Assembly (NCBI GenBank): GCA_003599475.1
Contig: QZKK01000066.1
Location: forward strand, 1-12,902
Direction: 5' to 3'
DNA from: Desulfobacteraceae bacterium
GTDB lineage: Bacteria; Desulfobacterota; Desulfobacteria; Desulfobacterales; SURF-15
DNA length: 12,902 bases
The notes below the pieces were generated by a model that made no database searches, had not been told where the DNA came from, and saw only the letters and a list, made by a program, of their open reading frames with translations. A program made the translations under genes and the position numbers. Shown piece after piece: positions 6,186 through 12,842 of this stretch (the stretch's first letter is position 1; every line of letters starts with the position of its first letter).

Positions 6186-7604
6186 ATGGTGCATATGCCA
6201 AAAGTTCTCTTCGTCGAAAATGATCCGAAACTCACCGGGCCGTATGCCCAGTATCTGGAGCAGCAAGGATACGAGGTGGATACCGCTGCCGGAAACGCAG
6301 ATGCCGTTGTCAAGCTGGAGGAGGAATCGTATGATTCGGTTCTGACCGGTTATTCGACGGAAGGGAAACGGATGCTCGAAACGGTGATGGATTTTTTTAC
6401 GGGCACACCGTGCATCGTCCTTTCAGGGAAAGGCTCCGTCCGGGAATCGGTGGAGGCCATGAAACGGGGCGCTTTCGACTTTTTTACCGCGACCGACAGC
6501 GTCCAGGAGATCCTTGCCGCGGTGGATAAAGCCGTCCAGAACAGAAACGATTCGGGACCGAAGCGAAGGAAATCGGATAAAAACTCCGTACTCAAGTTCG
6601 GAGAAGTTGTCGGTGAGAGTCCCGCGATCCGGGAAGTTTTCAAGGCGATCGAGAAAGTGGCTGCGACCCACAGCACGGTTTTAATCACCGGCGAAAGCGG
6701 CACCGGAAAGGAGTTGATCGCGCGGGCCGTTCACTTCAACAGCGATCGTCACGACAAACCCTGGGTGGTGATCAATTGCGGGGCAATTCCGGGCGAGCTC
6801 CTCGAAAGCGAGCTGTTCGGCCATGAAAAAGGTGCTTTTACCGGCGCTCACCGGACCCGCATCGGGCGGTTCGAAATGGCGGACGGGGGCACCATCTTTC
6901 TGGATGAAATCGGAGATATGAGCCCGGATTTGCAAGTCAAACTCCTGCGGGTTCTGCAGGAGCAGAGCTTCGAGCGTGTCGGAAGCACCAAACCGTTGAA
7001 GGTCGACGTCCGGATCATTGCCGCCACCAACAAGAACTTGCAGAATTCAATCCAGGAAGGAAAATTCCGCGAAGACCTGTTTTATCGGCTCAACGTAATT
7101 CCGATTCATGTGCCTCCGCTTCGCGAACGGAAGTCGGATATTCCGTTGTTGAAGGATTTTTTCCTCAACCGGCTGGGGGGCAGACGCCGCCACGATCGCA
7201 AGAGGATGAAATCGTTTACGGAAGCAGCCATGGAATCGATGATGGCGTACGAGTGGCCTGGAAATATCCGCGAGCTTGAAAATACCATCGAACGGCTTTC
7301 GGTGCTGGTGGAAGGAGATGTGATCGATACCGGCGACCTGCCGCAGAAAATCCGCGGCGTTCCCCATATCGAGAGGCCCCCCTCCTGGACAGGACTCGAA
7401 GACGTCGGTTTCAACGAAGCAGTCGAGCAGTACCAGAAAGATCTGATCCTCCAGGCTCTCCGGAAGACCAACTGGGTAAAGGCAAAGGCCGCCGACCTGT
7501 TGAAGATGAACAGGACCACCCTGGTTGAAAAGATCAAGAAGATGCAGCTCGAACCCCTAGAAGAAAAACCTTCGGACAATCTCACCAGAGCACTCCCGTC
7601 CTGA
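6186..7604 (+). CDS. NtrC-family sigma-54 activator with a pseudo-receiver domain
   Basis: A 472-residue REC-AAA+-Fis protein. The AAA+ core is complete: Walker A GESGTGKE (169-176), GAFTGA loop (216-221) that contacts sigma-54, Walker B GGTIFLDEIGD (234-244), arginine-finger region FREDLFYRLNV, and a C-terminal Fis-type helix-turn-helix (about 429-453). The receiver (1-120) has the fold pattern (VLFVEND, DAVVKL, FDFF) but lacks chemistry: the phosphoacceptor position is Gly55 in VLTGYS, and the usual Lys-Pro is replaced by TAT in DFFTATDS. It therefore should not be switched by Asp phosphorylation. FleQ and FlrA, the flagellar masters of Pseudomonas and Vibrio, share this feature, but orthology is not shown, and FleQ's LFRS c-di-GMP motif is not evident here. 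The start may instead be the ATG at 6195 (MPKVLFV), which fits family starts better; neither has a strong ribosome site. It is 51 bases after cheY. Confidence 0.92.
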   Translation: MVHMPKVLFVENDPKLTGPYAQYLEQQGYEVDTAAGNADAVVKLEEESYDSVLTGYSTEGKRMLETVMDFFTGTPCIVLSGKGSVRESVEAMKRGAFDFFTATDSVQEILAAVDKAVQNRNDSGPKRRKSDKNSVLKFGEVVGESPAIREVFKAIEKVAATHSTVLITGESGTGKELIARAVHFNSDRHDKPWVVINCGAIPGELLESELFGHEKGAFTGAHRTRIGRFEMADGGTIFLDEIGDMSPDLQVKLLRVLQEQSFERVGSTKPLKVDVRIIAATNKNLQNSIQEGKFREDLFYRLNVIPIHVPPLRERKSDIPLLKDFFLNRLGGRRRHDRKRMKSFTEAAMESMMAYEWPGNIRELENTIERLSVLVEGDVIDTGDLPQKIRGVPHIERPPSWTGLEDVGFNEAVEQYQKDLILQALRKTNWVKAKAADLLKMNRTTLVEKIKKMQLEPLEEKPSDNLTRALPS

Positions 7605-7628
7605 GCGGATACGTCAATTTGTTGACAT

Positions 7629-7698
7629 GCTGCGGGTTGCGCGTTATGGGTTGCGCGTTGCGAGTTACGCGTTCCGTGTTGCGCATTACGCGTTGCGA
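7629..7698 (+). repeat. Degenerate heptanucleotide array, consensus GTTGCGC, ten units
   Basis: Ten consecutive 7-base units fit in one phase, each a variant of GTTGCGC: six read GTTGCGN or GTTACGC and the rest differ at one to three positions (for example GTTATGG, GTTCCGT). There is no gap in phase across 70 bases. The period of seven is not a codon multiple, and the array lies wholly between genes. It faces the inverted array at 7771-7791: TGCGGGTTGCG (7631-7641) has a perfect complement at 7778-7788. Confidence 0.85.
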
Positions 7699-7770
7699 GA
7701 CCATGTCTTGACTGGAAGATGGAATACTGGCGTTTCGGTTGACCTGATCCAATCTACGGCAACTCCCACC

Positions 7771-7791
7771 TGAAACCCGCAACCCGCAACC
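7771..7791 (-). repeat. Short heptamer array on the opposite strand, mixing two repeat types
   Basis: Read on the minus strand this is GGTTGCG, GGTTGCG, GGTTTCA in phase, with a fourth poor unit beyond (7764-7770). The first two units match the array at 7629-7698, and the third matches the type seen before flgB and after flgC. It ends nine bases before the sigma-54 promoter. Confidence 0.65.
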
Positions 7792-7799
7792 CCCTCATT

Positions 7800-7816
7800 C
7801 TGGCATGTTGTTTGCT
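7800..7816 (+). promoter_or_regulatory. Near-consensus sigma-54 promoter for the TPR/regulator operon
   Basis: CTGGCATGTTGTTTGCT fits YTGGCACGRNNNTTGCW with only two departures (T for C, T for R). The GG (7802-7803) and GC (7814-7815) are 12 bases apart. Transcription would start near 7827 and give a leader of about 140 bases before the ATG at 7967. It sets the start of the TPR gene, because the ATG at 7805 lies within the promoter and upstream of the start site. The two genes it precedes include a sigma-54 activator, so feedback is possible. Confidence 0.8.
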
Positions 7817-7966
7817 GCATCCATTGTTCGGTCTCCCTTCTCCGATCGAGGGAGTCTTTTCAGGGATCTCCGGCGCAAGCCGTTTCTTAAACATAGCGGC
7901 ACTTACGCCGATCGCGGGGGCTGTAACGGATTGGGCGATAACCGGCTGAATCGAGTTGAAACCATC

Positions 7967-10426
7967 ATGACAGGCGTTCTGGTGTTTTTTGCCTTCTGGC
8001 TGCATCCATCGCCTGTTGCGCCTTCGGGCATCCAATCCATCGAAGGAATCGACCTGGATGAGCAGTCTGAAACCCTCACGATTCGAACCGGAGGCAGGGT
8101 TCCGATCAGGCTTTTTCGGGTCGGTCAAAAAGAGCTCGTCATTGCATTGAAGGATGTAAAACTCCAAAAAAGAGCGTCAAAGGATAGAATCGAGAGCCGG
8201 TTGGTGAAACGAATCGAAACCGAGGCGTTGCCCGGAAACATCGTGGTGCTCAACGTTTACCTCAGCGGCTCTGCGAAAGCGGCCCGGTCCGAATGGACCG
8301 AGGGGGAAAAAGCGCTCCGGGTGCGGCTGCTCTCAGACGCTCCCCCAAGGAGGTCTCCACCGCCTTCATCCAAGGCGCCTCCACAGCCCTCACCCGAAAC
8401 GACTCCACAGCCCGCAACCAAGGCTGCTTCGGACATCCGATTCCCGGAATGGTCGATCGATACTCTCGAGGCTTTGGAACGGAAAGGGCGGGACTCCATC
8501 GATTTTCTTCTCGAAGATCTCGGTGGGGACGGCTGTATTTCCCATCCGGAGATTCGCAGAGCCGCAGCCGGTTGCCGGGTACAATCCTATCAGGAAGTTT
8601 ACAGGGATATGGAGCTGTATGTAAATTCGGAGCCGGCGGGGGATTGCCTCGATGCCGCCTATTTCTTGAGAGCTTACGCCTACTATAAAAACAGGAATTC
8701 GAATTCCGAAGATCAAAACCGGAAGGCGGCTTCTCTTTTTCAGGAAGCGGTCGGCTACTACCCGGAATCGAGGTATGCCGCGGCCGGAATCGCGGCCATG
8801 GGCAAACTCCATCGCAGTTTCAAAGATTATGACCAGGCGAAAGGATATTTAAGAGCCGTTCTCGACAGATATCCGGATTTTCCAGGGGCATCCGAAGCGA
8901 TGTTGGAGCTGGGACGGCTTCTGGCCGAGCAGGAGAAGACCGGGCTGGCTGTTTCGACGCTTCAGTCCCTGATTGCACGCCACCCGAAAAGCGCTCTGAT
9001 TCCCGAAGCAAAACTCGAGCTCGGCAAAGCCTTCTTCGAAGAGAATCGATTCCAGGAGGCGCTTGATCTTTTCATCTCCCTGTCGGGATCTTACCCTGGA
9101 ATCGTTTTCGAATCCCCGGATCTTTTGGTGAGTCTTGGAAATGCATATTACCAGATGGGAAAAATGACCGAAGCCCGGGATGTCTTGCTCAGAGCGGTCA
9201 ACTGTTTTCCGCAAATGCCCGCTTCCGATACCGCTCTCACCAGAATCGCAGATACCCTTCGGGAAGAAAAGCAGGCCGAGAAGGCTCAAAAACTCTACGA
9301 GCACGTCGTAAAATCTTTTCCGGGCTCGGACGGATACATCATAAGCTCGGTGCGTATGGCAGAATATCTGAAGCGGGCGCCTGAAAAAGAGAATCTCTAT
9401 CGGATGATCATCAACGACTTTCCGGATCACCCCTTGAGCCAGCTTGCCTATATCAAGCTGGCAAACCTGCTCAACAAGGAAGGGGATTACGAAAAGAGCA
9501 TCGATACGATCCACACGTTTCTGGCGAAATATCCCGGATCCCTCAAGGATGAGGCCGTCCAGGTGATGGAAGAGGTCTATGGCTCTTTGTTCAAAAGGCT
9601 GTTGCGAGCCGATGACACAGCCGGCATGCTGACCTGGTACGAAAGGGACAAGCCGATCCTCAATCGGATGAACCAGCCTGAGATCTTTGCGATGGTAGGG
9701 CGGGCCTATCTTTCCGGACACCTCCATGCGGAAGCCGCCGACCTACTGCAGAAGGCATCTCAGCTTTTGCCGAAGGAGAAGCAGGCGCCCGATCTTATCT
9801 TCAATCTGGGGGTCGCTCTCCAGGAGGCCGGTCAGGAGGACCCGGCTCTGGCAAAGCTGGAGGCTTACTGCCGGCAGCACCCCGGAGGCGACCGCTTCGG
9901 TGAGGCGCTCCGCCGCATCGGCCGGATGCTGATGGGAAAAAAGCAGTATGAACGCGCCCGGAAAACCTTGCAGCAGGCATTCCAGCATGCCGAGGCCGCG
10001 GCCGATAAGGCTGCCATTCGCATCCTGGAGGCCGAAGCCGACAAGGCTTTGGGAGATTACAAACCGGCAGCCCGCAATCTGATCCAGGCCATCGATCTTT
10101 TCTCGGCAGACCCTCAGCAGTCAAACGGCGCCATCTCCAAGCTTTACCGCGATCTTGGCGACATCTATCTTGAGACAAAGACCTATCTCAAGGCGGCCGA
10201 TTCCTTCGCCATGGCCATCAAGTTTTCCGACCGGACGGAAAACCCGGATCTGCGGTTTTTACTTGCCGAAACTTACGAAAAAGGGGAAGCCGTCGAAATG
10301 GCTGACAAGGTGTATCGTGAAATCGTGGAATCGGGGGATCCCTTCTGGGCGCGACTGGCACAGGAAAAACTGCGGGGGATTCAGATCAACAACAGGCTTG
10401 CGCCAAAGCGGGAGTCCGAGGGATAA
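7967..10426 (+). CDS. Exported AMIN-like/TPR repeat protein of the flagellar region
   Basis: From the ATG at 7967 the protein has 819 residues. The first ~20 (MTGVLVFFAFWLHPSPVAPSG) form a short signal-type hydrophobic segment, although few basic residues precede it. Residues ~22-125 are a beta-rich region (IQSIEGIDLD, LTIRTGG, LVIALKDVKL, VVLNVYLSG) resembling AMIN domains, which target proteins to the periplasm and cell wall. A Pro/Ser-rich linker follows (~126-155), then helical hairpins of TPR type from ~225 to ~800, with repeated A-x-x-x-Y-P and LG-x-A-x-x-x-x-G patterns (for example YPDFPGASEAMLELGRLL). TPRs are scaffolds. A longer frame from 7805 is rejected because it starts inside the sigma-54 promoter. 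The gene is 11 bases before a sigma-54 regulator and close to flgB, so a role in flagellar assembly, placement or motor support is likely but not proven. No named family is recognised. Confidence 0.85.
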   Translation: MTGVLVFFAFWLHPSPVAPSGIQSIEGIDLDEQSETLTIRTGGRVPIRLFRVGQKELVIALKDVKLQKRASKDRIESRLVKRIETEALPGNIVVLNVYLSGSAKAARSEWTEGEKALRVRLLSDAPPRRSPPPSSKAPPQPSPETTPQPATKAASDIRFPEWSIDTLEALERKGRDSIDFLLEDLGGDGCISHPEIRRAAAGCRVQSYQEVYRDMELYVNSEPAGDCLDAAYFLRAYAYYKNRNSNSEDQNRKAASLFQEAVGYYPESRYAAAGIAAMGKLHRSFKDYDQAKGYLRAVLDRYPDFPGASEAMLELGRLLAEQEKTGLAVSTLQSLIARHPKSALIPEAKLELGKAFFEENRFQEALDLFISLSGSYPGIVFESPDLLVSLGNAYYQMGKMTEARDVLLRAVNCFPQMPASDTALTRIADTLREEKQAEKAQKLYEHVVKSFPGSDGYIISSVRMAEYLKRAPEKENLYRMIINDFPDHPLSQLAYIKLANLLNKEGDYEKSIDTIHTFLAKYPGSLKDEAVQVMEEVYGSLFKRLLRADDTAGMLTWYERDKPILNRMNQPEIFAMVGRAYLSGHLHAEAADLLQKASQLLPKEKQAPDLIFNLGVALQEAGQEDPALAKLEAYCRQHPGGDRFGEALRRIGRMLMGKKQYERARKTLQQAFQHAEAAADKAAIRILEAEADKALGDYKPAARNLIQAIDLFSADPQQSNGAISKLYRDLGDIYLETKTYLKAADSFAMAIKFSDRTENPDLRFLLAETYEKGEAVEMADKVYREIVESGDPFWARLAQEKLRGIQINNRLAPKRESEG

Positions 10427-10437
10427 AGGAAGGCCCT

Positions 10438-11799
10438 ATGTCGAATCACCATATCCTGGTTGTTGAGGATAATCATAAGGAACGCTCAGCCCTCTGCAAG
10501 TTCCTGGAGGAAATGGGGTACCATGTGACGGCTGCCCCCGACGGTCAGAGCGCTCTTAAAAAAATGCGTTCCGACACCTTTCAGCTAATCGTTTCAGACT
10601 TCGACGTTTCCGGAATTTCCGGCAGGGAACTGTTTCAGCATGCCCGGTGCGATAACGAGAGCCTTCCTTTCTTATTCGTCGCACGGGATGCATCCATCGA
10701 AAATGCGGTGGAAATGATGAAGGCCGGAGCCCTCGATTTCCTTCTCAAGCCGTTGGACATGTCCCTGATCCGCCTGATCGTAAAGAATGCCTTCGAATCC
10801 AACGGAAGCATGCAGGCACAGCCGAAATCGAAGCCGAGAGGGACCCGTATCGTGACCCGGGATGCTGAAATGCTTCGGCTCCTGGATTTGGCCAAGCAGG
10901 TATCTTCCAGCAAGGCGCCGGTTCTGATCCAGGGGGAGAGCGGAACCGGAAAGGAACTCTTTGCCCGATTCATTCACGAAAACAGCAGCCGAAGCGGCCC
11001 GTTTGTAGCGGTAAACTGCGGTGCGCTCCCCGAATCACTCCTCGAGAGCGAGCTGTTCGGCCACGAAAAGGGGGCTTTTACGGGAGCGGTTTCCAGGAAA
11101 CCGGGTAAGTTCGAGCTGGCCGACCGTGGGACCATCCTGCTGGATGAAATCACCGAAATGGCGTTTCACCTCCAATCGAAGCTGCTCCGGGTGCTCCAGG
11201 AACATGAGATCGATCGGGTCGGCGGGCTCCACCCGGTCCCGGTGGATGTGCGGGTCATCGCCACGACCAACCGGGAAATCCTCGAGGCGATGGAAAAGGA
11301 AACCTTTCGAGAGGACCTTTTCTACCGGCTCAATGTCATACCGATCAAGGTTCCTCCCCTGCGCGATCGGAAAGCGGACATCCCCTTCCTGGCGAGTCAC
11401 TTCATCGAAAAATATAACGAGATTGACGGGAGAAATGTCAAAAGCATGACAAAGGGAGCGCTGGAGAGACTGATCGAATTCCCGTTCCCCGGCAACGTCC
11501 GGGAGCTGGAGAACATCATGGAGCGGGCGGTGCTTCTTTCAGACGGCGGCATCGTTTGCGAAAAGGACCTTCTGCTGGAGGAGAGGCTTCTCCCATCTTC
11601 AGAAAACACCCCGGCGACTTCCGGCACGGCGTTCGATCGGTCAGGCGAACCTCTGAGAGAAGTCGAGAAAAAAATGATCTTCAAGACCCTGGATCAGACC
11701 AACGGAAATCGGACACACGCCGCAAAAATCCTGGGGATCAGCGTTCGAACCCTCCGCAACAAACTCCACGAGTACCGAGACCGAATGGACGGCATGTAA
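10438..11799 (+). CDS. NtrC-family sigma-54 response regulator, probable flagellar activator
   Basis: A 453-residue REC-AAA+-Fis protein. The receiver has Glu10/Asp11, phosphoacceptor Asp54 in VSDFDVSGISG and Lys104 in FLLKPLD; the usual Thr/Ser switch position is Ala82 (FVARDAS). The AAA+ domain has Walker A GESGTGKE (166-173), GAFTGA (212-217), Walker B GTILLDEITE (231-240) and FREDLFYRLNV with the arginine finger near Arg291. The Fis-type helix-turn-helix is at about 424-447 (RTHAAKILGISVRTLRNKL). Position just before flgB behind the TPR gene is like that of FlrC/FleR/FlgR regulators, which with a kinase turn on sigma-54-dependent rod, hook and basal-body genes; no partner kinase is in the window. 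AAGGAAGG precedes the ATG, and the gene is 11 bases after the TPR gene, so the two form one operon. The sigma-54 promoter of flgB lies directly after its stop codon. Confidence 0.94.
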   Translation: MSNHHILVVEDNHKERSALCKFLEEMGYHVTAAPDGQSALKKMRSDTFQLIVSDFDVSGISGRELFQHARCDNESLPFLFVARDASIENAVEMMKAGALDFLLKPLDMSLIRLIVKNAFESNGSMQAQPKSKPRGTRIVTRDAEMLRLLDLAKQVSSSKAPVLIQGESGTGKELFARFIHENSSRSGPFVAVNCGALPESLLESELFGHEKGAFTGAVSRKPGKFELADRGTILLDEITEMAFHLQSKLLRVLQEHEIDRVGGLHPVPVDVRVIATTNREILEAMEKETFREDLFYRLNVIPIKVPPLRDRKADIPFLASHFIEKYNEIDGRNVKSMTKGALERLIEFPFPGNVRELENIMERAVLLSDGGIVCEKDLLLEERLLPSSENTPATSGTAFDRSGEPLREVEKKMIFKTLDQTNGNRTHAAKILGISVRTLRNKLHEYRDRMDGM

Positions 11800-11806
11800 G
11801 CGCCGG

Positions 11807-11823
11807 TCGGCATACAAATTGCT
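11807..11823 (+). promoter_or_regulatory. Sigma-54 promoter of flgBC
   Basis: TCGGCATACAAATTGCT keeps the essential GG (11809-11810) and GC (11821-11822) at 12-base spacing, plus GGCA and TTGCT; it differs from YTGGCACGRNNNTTGCW at four positions. Transcription would start near 11834, about 86 bases before flgB. It begins seven bases after the stop codon of the sigma-54 activator gene, which fits a two-tier flagellar hierarchy. Confidence 0.72.
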
Positions 11824-11830
11824 ACCATGA

Positions 11831-11904
11831 AGGTTTCAGGTGTCAGGTTTCAGGTGTCAGGGAGGTGGGGGCATCTGAAACCTGAACACTGAAACCTGAA
11901 ACCT
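11831..11904 (+). repeat. Facing heptamer arrays forming a 30-base-pair-scale hairpin in the flgB leader
   Basis: The left arm (11831-11860) is four units alternating AGGTTTC and AGGTGTC plus AG. After a 14-base G-rich loop (11861-11874), the right arm (11875-11904) is the same repeat type inverted. Aligned end to end, the arms pair at 26 of 30 positions. The element lies between the sigma-54 promoter and the flgB ribosome site (GGGGGG at 11911-11916), so an mRNA started near 11834 would begin with it. It is not followed by a T-run and does not look like an intrinsic terminator. Confidence 0.85.
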
Positions 11905-11919
11905 TTAACCGGGGGGAAC

Positions 11920-12318
11920 ATGGTGGATTTATTCGATGCGGATCCTGCGTGGAAGGTGCTCGAAAAATCGATGGATGTTTCGGCCAGGCGGCACCGTCTG
12001 ATTACAAACAACATCTCCAATATCGCAACCGTCGGATACACCGCAAAGGACATGGACTTTAACAAGGCGCTGGAGGAGGCTTTATCGGAGCCTGCGGATG
12101 CGGTCCACCGCACTCACCCAAAGCATATGATGCAGAATCCGCCCTCGAGCGCGGTTCGCCGCCGGCCTGGAGAGGAAGAGTCGGGCGTTGAGCCGTCCGA
12201 TATCGATACCGAGATGATCAATCTGGCTGAAAACAATCTCAAGTACCGGACCAGCGTCGAGATGCTGTTGAGAAAGATGAACATGATCAGACATGCGATT
12301 GCGGAGGCAGGACGATAA
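11920..12318 (+). CDS. flgB: Flagellar basal-body rod protein FlgB
   Basis: A 132-residue protein, normal length for FlgB. FlgB builds the proximal rod that joins the MS ring to the distal rod; it is exported by the flagellar type III system, so it has no Sec signal, and none is seen. The N-terminal family motif is present in slightly altered form (ARRHRLITNNISNIATVGYTAKDMDF; typically NNIANxxTPGY, here ATVGY without Pro), and the C-terminal helix with conserved Asn/Tyr and Arg (MINLAENNLKYRTSVEMLLRKMNMIRHAIAEAGR) is typical. These two helices form the rod coiled coil. GGGGGG is a purine-rich ribosome site four bases before the ATG. The stop codon overlaps the flgC start (TAATG). Expression is expected from the sigma-54 promoter upstream. 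Confidence 0.97.
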   Translation: MVDLFDADPAWKVLEKSMDVSARRHRLITNNISNIATVGYTAKDMDFNKALEEALSEPADAVHRTHPKHMMQNPPSSAVRRRPGEEESGVEPSDIDTEMINLAENNLKYRTSVEMLLRKMNMIRHAIAEAGR

Positions 12319-12752
12319 TGGATCTTTTACAGGCGATGCGCATCAGTGCCAGCGGTTTGACGGCACAGCGAACGAAGATGAACACCATTGCGGAAAATAT
12401 TGCCAACCTTGAAACGACCCGGACCGACCAGGGAGGGCCCTACCAAAGGAAGATGGTGGTGCTGTCGGAAAAGCCGACCGAGCGCTTCCGGGATCTCCTC
12501 GGACGGATGGAAGAAAAGAATGCGGGTGTGGAGGTGCTGGAGGTCATGCCCTCGCAGGAGGATTACCGGCTTGTCCACAATCCGGCCCACCCGGACGCCG
12601 ACCCTGAGACGGGATACGTCGCCATGCCGAATGTCGACCTCCTGACCGAAATGGCCGACATGATGATTTCCAGAAGGGCATACGACGCTGGCGCGACGGC
12701 GATCTCGAACACCCGGAGCATGATCCTCAAGGCGCTGGAAATCGGCAAATGA
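12318..12752 (+). CDS. flgC: Flagellar basal-body rod protein FlgC
   Basis: A 144-residue protein, normal length for FlgC, the rod subunit stacked with FlgB. The N-terminal signature (ISASGLTAQRTKMNTIAENIANLETTRTDQGGPYQRK) and the C-terminal one (HNPAHPDADPETGYVAMPNVDLLTEMADMMISRRAYDAG, with the tail ILKALEIGK) are clear. Like FlgB it should be exported by the flagellar secretion system. Its ATG overlaps the flgB stop by one base (TAATG), and GGAGG is ten bases upstream, so translation is coupled. fliE usually follows flgC, but no start codon for it is visible in the 150 bases left, which hold repeat arrays instead. Confidence 0.97.
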   Translation: MDLLQAMRISASGLTAQRTKMNTIAENIANLETTRTDQGGPYQRKMVVLSEKPTERFRDLLGRMEEKNAGVEVLEVMPSQEDYRLVHNPAHPDADPETGYVAMPNVDLLTEMADMMISRRAYDAGATAISNTRSMILKALEIGK

Positions 12753-12769
12753 CGGAAGATTGCAAAGAG

Positions 12770-12831
12770 CAGAGGGCAGAGGGTGCCAGGTGTCAGGTTT
12801 CAGGCGTCGGCTCCGGGCAGGCCTGAAACCT
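12770..12831 (+). repeat. Heptamer array and inverted hairpin after flgC
   Basis: From 12770 the units CAGAGGG, CAGAGGG, TGCCAGG, TGTCAGG, TTTCAGG run in one phase. AGGTTTCAGGC (12795-12805) is perfectly complementary to GCCTGAAACCT (12821-12831) across a 15-base loop. It is the same repeat type as in the flgB leader and ends 12 bases before a second, different array. Confidence 0.8.
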
Positions 12832-12842
12832 CCTCTGGAACT

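Larger units (their letters stand above)
7605..7966. other. Intergenic region with heptamer arrays and a sigma-54 promoter
   Basis: This 362-base spacer holds, in order: a small inverted repeat (7613-7626, five-base arms), a 70-base direct array of heptamers (7629-7698), about 70 bases with no recognised element, a short array on the opposite strand (7771-7791), a near-consensus sigma-54 promoter (7800-7816), and a leader of about 140 bases before the TPR gene start. An ATG-initiated frame from 7805 is open through the leader but lies inside the promoter and is not counted as coding. Confidence 0.65.

Noticed and set aside
7646..7662. Second sigma-54 promoter within the heptamer array (TGG and TTGC 12 bases apart)
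   Set aside because: The middle of the element does not match and the last position is G; the repeat itself creates TGG and TTGC at such spacings by chance, and a far better promoter lies at 7800.
7629..7698. CRISPR array
   Set aside because: Units are seven bases, contiguous and degenerate, with no spacers and no cas genes in the window.
7805..7966. Upstream in-frame start of the TPR gene
   Set aside because: The ATG at 7805 is inside a near-consensus sigma-54 promoter and before the expected transcript start; the added residues look non-protein-like and precede a signal-type segment.
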